DNA of 55,276 nt from Nostocales cyanobacterium LEGE 11386 (GTDB lineage: Bacteria > Cyanobacteriota > Cyanobacteriia > Cyanobacteriales > Nostocaceae). The position numbers and the translations under genes were made by a program. Every line of letters starts with the position of its first letter. Within the stretch, counting starts at the first letter, position 1. The notes under the pieces were generated by a model that was given only the letters and a program-made list of their open reading frames with translations, did no database searches and was not told the origin of the DNA. Of this stretch, positions 27,115-36,657 are shown piece by piece. Location: positions 1 to 55,276 of the forward strand of contig JADEXK010000041.1 in assembly GCA_015207155.1 (NCBI GenBank). Reading direction: 5' to 3'.

Positions 27115-27492
27115 TTAATTTGTCAAAAACTGACGCAAACTCAACAAACTTAAGGTTTGACCCAAATTCAAGGGTAGAATGGAAACTCCTTCCAAGCGTG
27201 ACTGCACCCAACCTTCTCCCCAGTACCATTCGTGAAAGCCATCAATGCCTCCACTAAGTAGCAAGCGTAAACAGTTGGGTTTTGCCACATCTACTTGATG
27301 ATGGATGGGAACTGGCCCTGTCCAAGTTGTAAACTGAAATCCTGTGTGCAGTTCTTCTGGCATTCCTGGGGCAAAACTTTGCCCTACAAGCCATTTATTT
27401 AGTTGGTCAGGATGCAGGAGACTGTCACCAATTGCATTGGCGGATGCGGCGATTTCTATCCGTAGTTGGCTTTGTTGAAAATTACCCAGCAT
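27115..27492 (-). CDS. SRPBCC-like small protein
   Basis: This 125-residue protein opens QLRIEIAASANAIGDSLLHP then DQLNKWL, the usual start of the START/SRPBCC helix-grip fold. A hydrophobic strand pattern (FQFTTWTGPVPIHHQVDV, LRLLLSGGIDGFHEWYWGEGWVQSRLEG) and a long C-terminal helix (LNLGQTLSLLSLRQFL) follow. This fold binds hydrophobic ligands, but the ligand is unknown. The fold call is inference from the pattern. It has no co-directional neighbour. Confidence 0.65.
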   Translation of the reverse strand: MLGNFQQSQLRIEIAASANAIGDSLLHPDQLNKWLVGQSFAPGMPEELHTGFQFTTWTGPVPIHHQVDVAKPNCLRLLLSGGIDGFHEWYWGEGWVQSRLEGVSILPLNLGQTLSLLSLRQFLTN

Positions 27493-27644
27493 TTTTCAGA
27501 ATTGCTTAAAGGTGAAAGATCACTCTTGATGAATTGTAGTTCTAATATTGCAAATACAATCACAGGTGACCACGGCATCACTTTTCTACTAAATGAGAAT
27601 TTAGAATAGAGAAGATAGACTTGTTAAGAAATGTAAGGGTTTTC

Positions 27645-28550
27645 ATGGCAGATCAATTAATTCGTGCCACAGCAGCAGAAGGTGGGATTCGGGCTGTAGG
27701 AGTGATCACCACTCGTTTAACAGAAGAAGCAAGGCAACGTCACAAGCTGTCCTATGTGGCCACAGCAGCACTGGGTCGGTCTATGGCGGCAGGCTTATTG
27801 ATGGCTTCTAGCATGAAGCGTACTGGTTCTAGGGTGAATGTCCGGGTCAAGGGCGATGGACCTTTGGGTGGTATATTGGTAGATGCAGGCTTAGATGGCA
27901 CAGTACGCGGCTATGTCGGAAATCCATCTATAGAATTGCCTCCTAATGCCAAAGGTAAGCTAGATGTTGGTGGTGCAGTAGGTGAAGGCTACCTCTATGT
28001 AGTGCGGGATATCGGTTACGGCTATCCTTACTCTAGTACGGTGGAACTAGTTTCGGGTGAAATAGGCGACGATGTGGCACACTACCTAGTAAATTCTGAA
28101 CAAACACCTTCAGCTTTGGTTTTAGGCGTGTTCGTGGGAGCAAGTGGAGTAACGGCTGCTGGAGGTTTGTTAGTGCAAGTTTTGCCTAAGGCTGCCAGAG
28201 ATGAAGCCCTCGTAGAAACGTTGGAATCACGGGTAGCTAGTTTAGCTGGATTTACGCCATTGTTACAAGCTGGTAAAACTTTGCCAGAAATTTTTAATGG
28301 CCTATTAGGAGACATGGGGCTGATCATCTTTCCTGAAAGTCAAATGCTACGCTTCCATTGTGGTTGCTCTTTTGACCGTGTACTGGGAGCATTAAAAATT
28401 TTGGGAGAAGAAGAATTGCAAGACATGATTATTAAAGATGATGGTGCTGAGGCGACTTGTGACTTTTGCGGTCAAGTTTATCAGGCAAGTAGCGATCACC
28501 TGGCTCGGTTAATTGTGGACTTGCAAACAGAATCTTCTGTTTCTGGTTAA
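27645..28550 (+). CDS. hslO: 33 kDa redox-regulated chaperone Hsp33
   Basis: This 301-residue protein is Hsp33, a holdase activated by oxidation. The C-terminal redox switch is visible as HCGCSFDRV (CXC) and ATCDFCGQVY (CXXC), the four zinc cysteines. The N-terminal domain holds VKGDGPLGGILVDAG and VGGAVGEGYLYVVRDIGYG. ATG 27645 (MADQLIRATAAEGGIR) is preferred over a TTG at 27621, since family members start here. Confidence 0.95.
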   Translation: MADQLIRATAAEGGIRAVGVITTRLTEEARQRHKLSYVATAALGRSMAAGLLMASSMKRTGSRVNVRVKGDGPLGGILVDAGLDGTVRGYVGNPSIELPPNAKGKLDVGGAVGEGYLYVVRDIGYGYPYSSTVELVSGEIGDDVAHYLVNSEQTPSALVLGVFVGASGVTAAGGLLVQVLPKAARDEALVETLESRVASLAGFTPLLQAGKTLPEIFNGLLGDMGLIIFPESQMLRFHCGCSFDRVLGALKILGEEELQDMIIKDDGAEATCDFCGQVYQASSDHLARLIVDLQTESSVSG

Positions 28551-28702
28551 GGTATAAAAGGGCACTTAAAAAAGCAATTGTTAGTGGTATTTGTGGAAAA
28601 GACCATGTTAAAAGTAGCTTTTAAAATATGAGAAAGTTACCATAGCAACATCGGAATTATCAGCCTAAAACAGATCGCTATTCAACTATTTTGGTGTGAG
28701 AG

Positions 28703-30745
28703 ATGACAGAGCGGGATATTCCAGAAAGTTGGCCCCCATCTAGAGCAGGAGAGCCAGATGATATAAAAAGATTATCTCGAACGCCACAATTCGGTGAAAC
28801 TCAAGCATTTGGTATCCCAGCTACTGGTTCTACCTCTAAGTCAGTGAAGCGACAAATACAAGACAATTCCGGATTACCTTTACAGCATCAGTCAGCAGAA
28901 ACTAGTTTACCCAGCAAAGGTGCTAGAAAATGGCCGCGCTGGATGAAAAGCTGGGTGTTGTGGGCAGTAACGTTAACGTTGATTCCTGGCAGTGTGGGAT
29001 TTTTAGCGATGGCAATGTTGCTAAAGCTACCAACTGCCCCCAGTTGCCCAGCGATTTTTTGGCCTTTGGCTAGTGCGTCAGTGCGGCTGCATTGCGCTCA
29101 GTTAGCGGCTTCTAAACAGAATGTGAATGACTTATTGCAAGCGATCGCTTTAGTTAAAGAATTGCCACAAGAACACCCCCTGCGGGGAGAGATTGATCGT
29201 TTTTTAGAAGAATGGTCTAAGGAGATTTTGCAGTTAGCAGACCAAAGTTTCCAAGCAGGCAATTTAGAAGAAGCGATCGCGACTGCGCGGAAAATACCTG
29301 AAGACCTCTCGGCATATAAATTAGTAGACGAACAAATTGCTAAATGGGAGTCAACTTGGTTTAAAGCAGAAGGTATATACAAGGACGCAGAAGCCGAACT
29401 ACAGCAACGGCGTTGGCAATCAGCATTTATGCTATCCGCTAAACTACTGCGTGTAGATAATCAATACTGGGCAAGTACTAAGTACGATCAATTAAACAAC
29501 CTGATTGCATCAGCTAGGGAAGATGGTGAGAAGTTAACAAAAGCCGAAAGTTTAGCAGATAGCAAAGTAGTAGATAATTTACTAGAAGCGATTAAGCTAG
29601 CCGAGTCGATTAAGCAAGAAAGCTACCTTTATCAAACAGCTCAAGAATTGATTCCCGCATTTGGTCGGAAAATGCTGGATTTAGCCCAGGCAAATCTGGA
29701 TAAAAAGGATGCAGATACAGCTTTAGATATTGCTAGACAAATTCCCGATAATACACGCTTGCAGACAGAAGTCGCAGACTTTATCGCTTTGGCTGATGCT
29801 CAAAGAAGTGCATGGATAGGTACGGTATCTAGTTTAGAAACAGCGATCGCCCAAGCGCAGCAAATTGACCCCTCCAGGTCAGTTTATGATCAAGCACAAC
29901 AATTGATTGCCCGTTGGCAATTGGAAATTGAAGATGTGGCCCGCCTAGAAAAAGCGCGGACACTTGCTAGCCAGGGAACGTTGGAATATTTGTCAGCCGC
30001 GATCGCCGAAGTACAGCTGATCCCCAATAACAACCCCCGCGCCTCAGAAGCTAGGCAAGAGAGGAATCGTTGGCGTTCTCAGGTGGAGACTATCGAAGAT
30101 AGACCTTATTTGGAACGCGCTGAACAAATTGCCTGGCTGAATGATATTAACTCCTTGCAAGCAGCGATCGCTGAAGCTGGTCAAATCCGTCGGGGTCGGG
30201 CGTTGTATCCAGAAGCACAAAGAAAAATTCGTACATGGACAGCAAAGGTACAGCGAATCCAAGACCAACCGTACTTAGATCAAGCCCGAATACTAGCGCA
30301 GAGTGGTGATCTCACGGGTGCTATTAATACAGCTCAACCACTGGCACTGTCAGGGCGATCGCTTGCTGGTGAAGCAAAGTCGGCGATTGAGGATTGGCAA
30401 GGACAAATCCGCGCTAGAGAAAACTGGAATAGAGCAAAAGAGGTGGCAGTCACTGGCACACCAGAAGCTTTGGTTCAGGCAATAGGACTGGCTGATAGAG
30501 TGCCCAGAACTAGCCTCTTGCGGATGGATGCAAACATTGCGATTAACCAATGGAGCCAGCAATTATTGGATATTGCCCGTTTTCAGGGGAATTCTGATAT
30601 TCCTCGAGCTATTGAGACTGCTAAGTTGATTCCCAGTAGTAGTACGGCTTACAGAGCGGCGCAAGAACAAATTAAGAATTGGCAACAGTTGCTTAATCCT
30701 GAACCTTTACAGTTTGAACCAATCACACCTATCCGTGAGCAGTAA
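28703..30745 (+). CDS. Membrane-anchored helical-repeat protein of unknown function
   Basis: This 680-residue protein has a disordered N-terminus (1-75), a membrane helix (about 83-110, WVLWAVTLTLIPGSVGFLAM), then about 560 residues of repeated helical hairpins. Each repeat of roughly 50 residues follows a pattern like A(I/L)xxAxxIPxxxxxYxxAQxxIxxW, for example LETAIAQAQQIDPSRSVYDQ and LQAAIAEAGQIRRGRALYPE. TPR-like or other alpha-solenoid folds are likely. Relatives are often labelled chromosome segregation ATPase, but I see no Walker motif. The role is unknown; a scaffold in the periplasm or cytoplasm is inference. Confidence 0.75.
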   Translation: MTERDIPESWPPSRAGEPDDIKRLSRTPQFGETQAFGIPATGSTSKSVKRQIQDNSGLPLQHQSAETSLPSKGARKWPRWMKSWVLWAVTLTLIPGSVGFLAMAMLLKLPTAPSCPAIFWPLASASVRLHCAQLAASKQNVNDLLQAIALVKELPQEHPLRGEIDRFLEEWSKEILQLADQSFQAGNLEEAIATARKIPEDLSAYKLVDEQIAKWESTWFKAEGIYKDAEAELQQRRWQSAFMLSAKLLRVDNQYWASTKYDQLNNLIASAREDGEKLTKAESLADSKVVDNLLEAIKLAESIKQESYLYQTAQELIPAFGRKMLDLAQANLDKKDADTALDIARQIPDNTRLQTEVADFIALADAQRSAWIGTVSSLETAIAQAQQIDPSRSVYDQAQQLIARWQLEIEDVARLEKARTLASQGTLEYLSAAIAEVQLIPNNNPRASEARQERNRWRSQVETIEDRPYLERAEQIAWLNDINSLQAAIAEAGQIRRGRALYPEAQRKIRTWTAKVQRIQDQPYLDQARILAQSGDLTGAINTAQPLALSGRSLAGEAKSAIEDWQGQIRARENWNRAKEVAVTGTPEALVQAIGLADRVPRTSLLRMDANIAINQWSQQLLDIARFQGNSDIPRAIETAKLIPSSSTAYRAAQEQIKNWQQLLNPEPLQFEPITPIREQ

Positions 30746-30760
30746 TTTTTAATGCTTGTA

Positions 30761-30806
30761 AATCAACCTCTTGCAGAAGGCTCTTTTGCAGGAGGTTGAT
30801 TTTTTG
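30761..30806 (+). terminator. Terminator after the helical-repeat gene
   Basis: AATCAACCTC (30761-30770) pairs with GAGGTTGATT (30792-30801), with an inner GCA/TGC pairing, and is followed by TTTTT. It lies 15 bp after the stop. Confidence 0.9.
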
Positions 30807-31087
30807 TCCCAAATATTCATAACTTGGCAGCGATGGATGACAAGTAATTTACCAAACATGATATTAACTTGATACTGTTAAAACATTGACCTACTCTGCG
30901 ATCGCTGGATATTCTTGATTATTTATTCGTCGTAAATTTACAAAGTGAGTGAATTAATAAAGTTTTGACTAAGTAGAGGACAGTAATTATTTACATACTT
31001 AAGTATATTTTATATATTTAGTAACATAGATTCAGTTGTAGTGAAAACCACAAGACTTACTAAAAGCTAGTTGATTTAGCAAGTATT

Positions 31088-31145
31088 CTGGCAAATACGA
31101 AAAACATAAAGTTAGTGTTTTGTAGTCAGGTAGCTTACCGATTAA
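31088..31145 (+). ncRNA. Possible c-di-GMP-I (GEMM-I-like) riboswitch upstream of the PEP-CTERM gene
   Basis: The sequence has GGCAAATACGAAAA near the 5' side, then ACATAAAGTTAGTG, and ends CAGGTAGCTTACCGAT, about 54 bp before the PEP-CTERM start. The order GGCAAA - CGAAA - AAAG - AGGTAGC - TTACCGAT is the same as in GEMM-I riboswitches. AAGTTA can pair with TAGCTT. The first hairpin with the GAAA tetraloop is poorly paired, so this may be a diverged or non-functional copy, or a coincidence. Confidence 0.35.
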
Positions 31146-31195
31146 AGCACTGATGAGTTTGTCGTGCCAATTTGCACATAGAAATTGTAATCCCA

Positions 31196-31951
31196 ATGAA
31201 AACTGCCTTGTTGAATTTATTCAAGCCTTCTTTATTAGCTGCTGGTATTGCGGCTGCATCTTTGGCTATGATGCCAAGTTCGGCTCAAGCCTTCAGTATA
31301 TTGTTTGGCCCCGATAGTTTTTCTTCTAATCCCACTCGCACTGGTTCGTCTGCAAAGGTAGACTTCAACTTCTCTCAGGTGGGAAGTGATGTTTTACTCG
31401 ATTTGGCTCTGACAAACACTACTGGTCAAATTCCTACTTTTGGAGATGGTGCAACTGAGTCAACTTTAGTTGGTTTTGGGTTTGATATTTTGGATGGATT
31501 GACATTCGCTTACAATCCACTGTCCAGTACTTTTACACAGCTTTATGGTAATTCATCTTTAACTTCTCAGACTGTATTGGGTTCAGCTACGCTCCAACCC
31601 TTTGGCACGTTTGACGTTGGTATTCGCTCCGCAGGGCCAGGAAACTTTAATGGTGGTAATCCACAGCAAGGTTTAGATGAAGGTCAATCTACTAATGTTA
31701 GCTTTACTTTAAGTGGTGCTAACCTGAATGCTGCTGATGTTGAGAGCGAATTTCTAAGTGGATTTCAGTCTGGCACACTGCGGGTAAGCACTCGCTTTCA
31801 GAGTGTAAATGCTGGTGAAAGAAGTGACAAATTGCTAGGAGGTAATATTGTCAAAAGAAGAGTACCGGAACCAGCGACTTTGGCGGGTATCGGTTTGGTA
31901 GCTGGAGTAATGGTGATATCACGTCGTCGCAAGGCTATCAAGTTTGCATAG
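31196..31951 (+). CDS. PEP-CTERM sorting domain protein
   Basis: This 251-residue protein starts with a signal peptide (about 1-32, KPSLLAAGIAAASLAMMPSS then AQA) and ends with a PEP-CTERM tail: VPEPATLAGIGLVAGVMVIS then RRRKAIKFA. Such tails direct processing by exosortase and release to the outside or the outer surface. The middle part is Gly/Asn/Thr/Ser-rich and beta-like with no known catalytic motif. ATG 31196 is preferred over a TTG at 31172 because it starts the basic n-region. Its leader resembles a GEMM-type riboswitch. Confidence 0.88.
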   Translation: MKTALLNLFKPSLLAAGIAAASLAMMPSSAQAFSILFGPDSFSSNPTRTGSSAKVDFNFSQVGSDVLLDLALTNTTGQIPTFGDGATESTLVGFGFDILDGLTFAYNPLSSTFTQLYGNSSLTSQTVLGSATLQPFGTFDVGIRSAGPGNFNGGNPQQGLDEGQSTNVSFTLSGANLNAADVESEFLSGFQSGTLRVSTRFQSVNAGERSDKLLGGNIVKRRVPEPATLAGIGLVAGVMVISRRRKAIKFA

Positions 31952-31983
31952 ATTTTAGTTGTCATGGAAATTAATGGAAAGTT

Positions 31984-32019
31984 GGTTTAGAATCACGATG
32001 TGGTTTTAAACCTTTTTTT
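31984..32019 (+). terminator. Terminator after the PEP-CTERM gene
   Basis: GGTTTA (31984-31989) pairs with TAAACC (32007-32012), followed by seven T. The distance from the stop is about 33 bp. Confidence 0.7.
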
Positions 32020-32116
32020 GTATATAATTTTGAATGACCAAAATATCGGGCGATGAGAAATCGTGGCGGCGCAAGAACCACCAGATATCCCCACATCAGA
32101 TTTGAATGCCAGAAAT

Positions 32117-32149
32117 ACCGGATGATTAGAAATCGCGGCTATACAAACT
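32117..32149. repeat. Small dispersed repeat copy
   Basis: GATTAGAAATCGCGGCTATA-CAAAC closely resembles GACTGGAAGTCACGGCTACA-CAAAC at 36664-36688 between cas4 and cas1. A third diverged copy, GATGAGAAATCGTGGC, lies at 32052-32067. This is one of the dispersed repeat families of Nostocales. Confidence 0.6.
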
Positions 32150-32169
32150 AAACCCGCCTACACGGGTTT
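32150..32169 (-). terminator. Hairpin at the trailer end of the CRISPR array
   Basis: AAACCCG and CGGGTTT form a 7-bp perfect stem with a 6-nt loop. On the minus strand, the direction in which the array is read, it lies directly after the last truncated repeat and is followed by TTTAGTTTGT, so it could end the pre-crRNA. Confidence 0.5.
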
Positions 32170-32189
32170 CAGTATTTAGTAATTGGAAC
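32166..32189 (-). CRISPR. Truncated terminal CRISPR repeat
   Basis: This 24-nt sequence keeps GTTTCA at one end and TTAGTAATTGGAAC at the other but lacks 13 internal bases of the 37-nt repeat. It is followed by a 34-nt sequence of normal spacer length (32190-32223) before the first full repeat. It is therefore the old trailer-end repeat with an internal deletion. Confidence 0.8.
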
Positions 32190-32223
32190 TACTGAAAGAA
32201 ATGGCGTTAGTTTCCCAAACTAA

Positions 32224-35076
32224 GTTTCAATCCCTGATAGGGATTATCAGTAATTGGAACCTACTCCCCAACGCTCAATTCCCCTCAAAGCACTGTTTCA
32301 ATTCCTGATAGGGATTATTAGTAATTGGAACCAGCCAGGGGCTATACCGGGGAAAAATATGGTTACTAGTGTTTCAATCCCTGATAGGGATTATTAGTAA
32401 TTGGAACAAATTAGGGAAGTAAATTATAAAATTTCATCTATTGTTTCAATCCCTGATAGGGATTATTAGTAATTGGAACCTTGGGATTGCAATATATCGG
32501 GGCGAAATGAAGGTTTCAATCCCTGATAGGGATTATTAGTAATTGGAACAATTCCTGGTCGTGCCGTGGGATTTAATTTGATGCTAGAGTTTCAATCCCT
32601 GATAGGGATTATTAGTAATTGGAACGGAAATTAGAGAAGCGGCGTTGCAAATTATTGCTGGTTTCAATCCCTGATAGGGATTATTAGTAATTGGAACCCT
32701 TGTTAGTTAGCAGCTTACCCTTGCCTACAATTTTGTTTGTTTCAATCCCTGATAGGGATTATTAGTAATTGGAACCAGGGCAGAGAGTAGCTAGGTTGGG
32801 GCGATCGCTGTTTCAATCCCTGATAGGGATTATTAGTAATTGGAACCCAATTGTCGAGCCTCCAGCGAACTTCAACACGTTGTTTCAATCCCTGATAGGG
32901 ATTATTAGTAATTGGAACGGCTCAGACAGCCAAGCAACTAAATTGCTCAGTAAAGTTTCAATCCCTGATAGGGATTATTAGTAATTGGAACTTTAAATTC
33001 AGGTGCTATATTTCCTGAAGAAATTAGAAGTTTCAATCCCTGATAGGGATTATTAGTAATTGGAACTGCCAAAGCCTAGTATCTCATTGGCTTGAAAATC
33101 TGTTTCAATCCCTGATAGGGATTATTAGTAATTGGAACAGGACACGGATACGTGATATCATAAGAAAAACCGTTTCAATCCCTGATAGGGATTATTAGTA
33201 ATTGGAACTGACCAACTAGGGTTTGACGACTGGACAAGCGATGTTTCAATCCCTGATAGGGATTATTAGTAATTGGAACAATAAGATTGTGAAGGATTAC
33301 GATTTAGTCGTCTCGTTTCAATCCCTGATAGGGATTATTAGTAATTGGAACAAAAACGGAGAAAAAATGAAAGTTACAGTTTTTCAGTTTCAATCCCTGA
33401 TAGGGATTATTAGTAATTGGAACCCGTTGGCTATACGCAGATATCCCAGGTAAACCGCGTTTCAATCCCTGATAGGGATTATTAGTAATTGGAACGATTC
33501 ATAGCAAAAAGCTTGAGCGCAGAATCAAAGTTTCAATCCCTGATAGGGATTATTAGTAATTGGAACTACTTGGCGTTCTGTAGTTCAATTTTGTCGCTAT
33601 GTTTCAATCCCTGATAGGGATTATTAGTAATTGGAACCGAAATTGCTTGAATTGATGATGCAATGTCAATTCGTTTCAATCCCTGATAGGGATTATTAGT
33701 AATTGGAACTATTTTCTCGACAGAGTTCAGGGATGTATACCTTGTTTCAATCCCTGATAGGGATTATTAGTAATTGGAACTTTTTGCAGGGTTATGATTC
33801 CTTGTTCCACTAACTGAGTTTCAATCCCTGATAGGGATTATTAGTAATTGGAACCTAACCATTAAAGCCCCAGTTGTGGGCTATTAGTTTGTTTCAATCC
33901 CTGATAGGGATTATTAGTAATTGGAACTTACTTGCTGCATCGGGAACACTAGGAGCCTCACGGGTTTCAATCCCTGATAGGGATTATTAGTAATTGGAAC
34001 TGGAAATACTGATAACACACGACTGATCGTTTTTGTTTCAATCCCTGATAGGGATTATTAGTAATTGGAACTCAAGATCAATGATTCCGGGGTTTTATTT
34101 TCTTGTTTCAATCCCTGATAGGGATTATTAGTAATTGGAACCTGTTATTTCAATGGCAATAAAGTCTGGATTCTCCGTTTCAATCCCTGATAGGGATTAT
34201 TAGTAATTGGAACAAACAAAAGAAATTATTTTAATTCGTCTCGACAGGTTGTTTCAATCCCTGATAGGGATTATTAGTAATTGGAACCACTGATACAACA
34301 GAAAGATTGTTGGAATTTAAGTTTCAATCCCTGATAGGGATTATTAGTAATTGGAACTATTGTATCCACCAGATTCTCAAAATGATTCAGAGGTTTCAAT
34401 CCCTGATAGGGATTATTAGTAATTGGAACGGTGTTTTGTGCGATCGCCTGAAAGTACTGTTGTGACGTTTCAATCCCTGATAGGGATTATTAGTAATTGG
34501 AACCCAACGCTCTCGCAAAGTGCAGCTAATTGGCCCTCAAATGTTTCAATCCCTGATAGGGATTATTAGTAATTGGAACCGGGTCTTCGCCGCACGGAAG
34601 TAAAAGGAAATTATGTTTCAATCCCTGATAGGGATTATTAGTAATTGGAACCTGAATTTCACCAGCTTCTTCTAGCTTTTTACGGTTTCAATCCCTGATA
34701 GGGATTATTAGTAATTGGAACTTTTGATGGTGATGTCGCCCTAATATCTACGGATGTTTCAATCCCTGATAGGGATTATTAGTAATTGGAACGCTACGCT
34801 CGAGACCGATCAATTCGGCTTCGAGGTTTCAATCCCTGATAGGGATTATTAGTAATTGGAACACAAAAGATATGGATTTTGGAAATACAGCGATCGCTGT
34901 TTCAATCCCTGATAGGGATTATTAGTAATTGGAACCTTTGCTAGGGGTTAAAACCATCACCCTTTTGTTTCAATCCCTGATAGGGATTATTAGTAATTGG
35001 AACCTTGCTGACTAATTTATGGAGAACTACCTACATCTCGTTTCAATCCCTGATAGGGATTATTAGTAATTGGAAC
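32224..35076 (-). CRISPR. Type I-D CRISPR array, 40 repeats and 39 spacers
   Basis: I counted 40 copies of a 37-nt repeat. In the sense of transcription (minus strand) the repeat begins GTTCCAATTACTAATAAT and ends CCTATCAGGGATTGAAAC, so the 5' handle of each crRNA would be ATTGAAAC. Spacers are 31-39 nt. All repeats are identical except the two at the low-coordinate end: 32224 has ATCAGT for ATTAGT, and 32295 has AATTCC for AATCCC. Degenerate copies mark the trailer, so the leader is at the high-coordinate side next to cas2, in agreement with the handle. Three spacers contain the HIP1 octamer. Confidence 0.98.
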
Positions 35077-35333
35077 CGCCCGCATCTGAAAGCATTGATA
35101 TATTTGGTTTTCAAGGTACAGTTTCGTCAATTGCAACCTAAGATAGCTTTTCAGGCATTGGGTTGTCAAGAGTGACATTTGAGAAAATCACCTCAAAGGC
35201 ATTTACAGCAAAGATTTGGTTAGTTAGCGTCAACCTCAATATTGGTGTAGAGGGTTCAAACCCAGATGGGATAGGCTTTTGAGGCGCAAAATCTCAACTC
35301 TTTTGTAAAACACCTACTGGTTGACGCTAAACT
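35077..35333 (-). promoter_or_regulatory. CRISPR leader region
   Basis: This 257-bp stretch between cas2 and the newest repeat has no gene and should hold the array promoter and the integration signals. It contains a perfect 12-nt inverted repeat, TTAGCGTCAACC (35224-35235) and GGTTGACGCTAA (35319-35330), whose arms enclose about 83 bp. One arm lies next to the cas2 stop. The sequence GTTGCAATTGACGAAAC (minus strand, about 35103-35119) loosely resembles the outer parts of the repeat. Confidence 0.7.
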
Positions 35334-35606
35334 CTAGGCAAAAAATACTGTGGTGTCGATTGGTATTTCACCACCGATGCGCTCAACTTTTCCCTGACAG
35401 CAAGCGCAGAGGAAATAAAACCGGATGCTGTCTTGGTCTGGTTTGATGATTTTAGACAAGCGCGATCGCAGTTTAGCATACTGAGTCTGGGTGAGGTCGC
35501 ACTCAAATACTGAATACTGCATCCACTGTCCGTAAGATTTGAGAATTTTGTGAATTTTGGTGCGGCGCTTGTCTTCGGATATATCGTAGGAAATTACTAA
35601 AAACAT
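35334..35606 (-). CDS. cas2: CRISPR-associated endoribonuclease/integration protein Cas2
   Basis: This 90-residue protein is Cas2, the central dimer of the Cas1-Cas2 spacer integrase. MFLVISYDISEDKRRTKIHK carries the conserved Asp8 after the first strand, and YSVFECDLTQTQ is the second typical segment. It lies 12 bp after cas1 and ends the cas operon next to the leader. Confidence 0.97.
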   Translation of the reverse strand: MFLVISYDISEDKRRTKIHKILKSYGQWMQYSVFECDLTQTQYAKLRSRLSKIIKPDQDSIRFYFLCACCQGKVERIGGEIPIDTTVFFA

Positions 35607-35618
35607 ATAATTGAGTAA

Positions 35619-36620
35619 TTATTTCATTACTAATGGGGGATATTTGTCAACTTCTCCCATGAGATATTTAGCAAGTAAACGGCCTTGAATTTCAAATGAT
35701 TCTTGATAGGTATGCTGTTTTTGCAGGACGGGATGCTTAAATTTAGTCAGTTTCTTTTCTTGATATAACCGCAGAAAAATATGTAACCCTTCTTTGGTGA
35801 GTGAAACTGCATTGCTGACTGGTTCTGTAATAAAGTCTTTGGGTGCAAGCATCCGGCGATTAATTGCTGTGAGAACAACAGCATCTACTATTAAAGGTCG
35901 AAATTCTTCCATTAAATCTAAAGCTAAGGAAGGTCTGCCATATCGCTCTGTGTGCAGGTATCCTAAATAAGGGTCAAAGCCAACAATATTTAAAGCTCCC
36001 TGAATGTCGTGACGCAGTAAAGAATAACCTAAACTGAGAAGTGAGTTGACTGGATCTGTGGGAGGACGGCGGTTACGGGTGGTAAAGTTAAAGTTATCAA
36101 CGCGAATTAGTTGATTAAAACAGCCAAAATATGCTGCACTACCAGCACCTTCGTAACCTCTGATGGAATTAATTGAATTGGCTTGCTCAAGGGATGCGAT
36201 CGCGTTAGATAATTGAGTGATGCTAGCATTTAAATCTAGTTCGTAACGGCGCTGTGTTTGTAATAATGTTTGGCGATAGTTTTTGAGTTTTCCTCTGACG
36301 AAACTTTGGGTAACGTGGACTGCTTGTGCTGATTCACCGGCGGCTTTCCATTGTGCAGTGCGGACAAAAATATTTTTCCCCATGTCGGGTTCTAAACGAG
36401 CGAGATATTTACCGTTAGTTGTGAGAAAAGTTAGTGATTTCTTTTGGTTAATTAGTTCGGCGATCGCAGCAGGGGTAATATTGGCTCTACCCATGATTAC
36501 TAAGCCGTCAATTTTAATCAGAGGTACGTCTAAAATGGTTTTTTTCTCATAGTTGATATTCAGGCGTTCATCAACTTTGCAAATGAATGCGTCTTCTTGT
36601 GTGATGTAAACTGTTCCCAT
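35619..36620 (-). CDS. cas1: CRISPR-associated integrase Cas1
   Basis: This 333-residue protein is the Cas1 integrase. The metal ligands can be placed: Glu157 in RGYEGAGSAAYFG, His223 in YLHTERYGRPSLALDLMEEF, and an acidic residue within that second segment (235-239). The N-terminal beta domain opens MGTVYITQEDAFICKVDERL. It is preceded by a 161-bp spacer with a palindromic repeat and followed closely by cas2. Confidence 0.97.
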   Translation of the reverse strand: MGTVYITQEDAFICKVDERLNINYEKKTILDVPLIKIDGLVIMGRANITPAAIAELINQKKSLTFLTTNGKYLARLEPDMGKNIFVRTAQWKAAGESAQAVHVTQSFVRGKLKNYRQTLLQTQRRYELDLNASITQLSNAIASLEQANSINSIRGYEGAGSAAYFGCFNQLIRVDNFNFTTRNRRPPTDPVNSLLSLGYSLLRHDIQGALNIVGFDPYLGYLHTERYGRPSLALDLMEEFRPLIVDAVVLTAINRRMLAPKDFITEPVSNAVSLTKEGLHIFLRLYQEKKLTKFKHPVLQKQHTYQESFEIQGRLLAKYLMGEVDKYPPLVMK

Positions 36621-36657
36621 GATATTTTAATTTTGATTTGGTTATGTTCATTATTAG

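Noticed and set aside
32769..33453. Open frames of 70 and 76 codons inside the CRISPR array
   Set aside because: They are translations of the repeat (recurring FQSLIGIISNWN) and arise from its periodicity.
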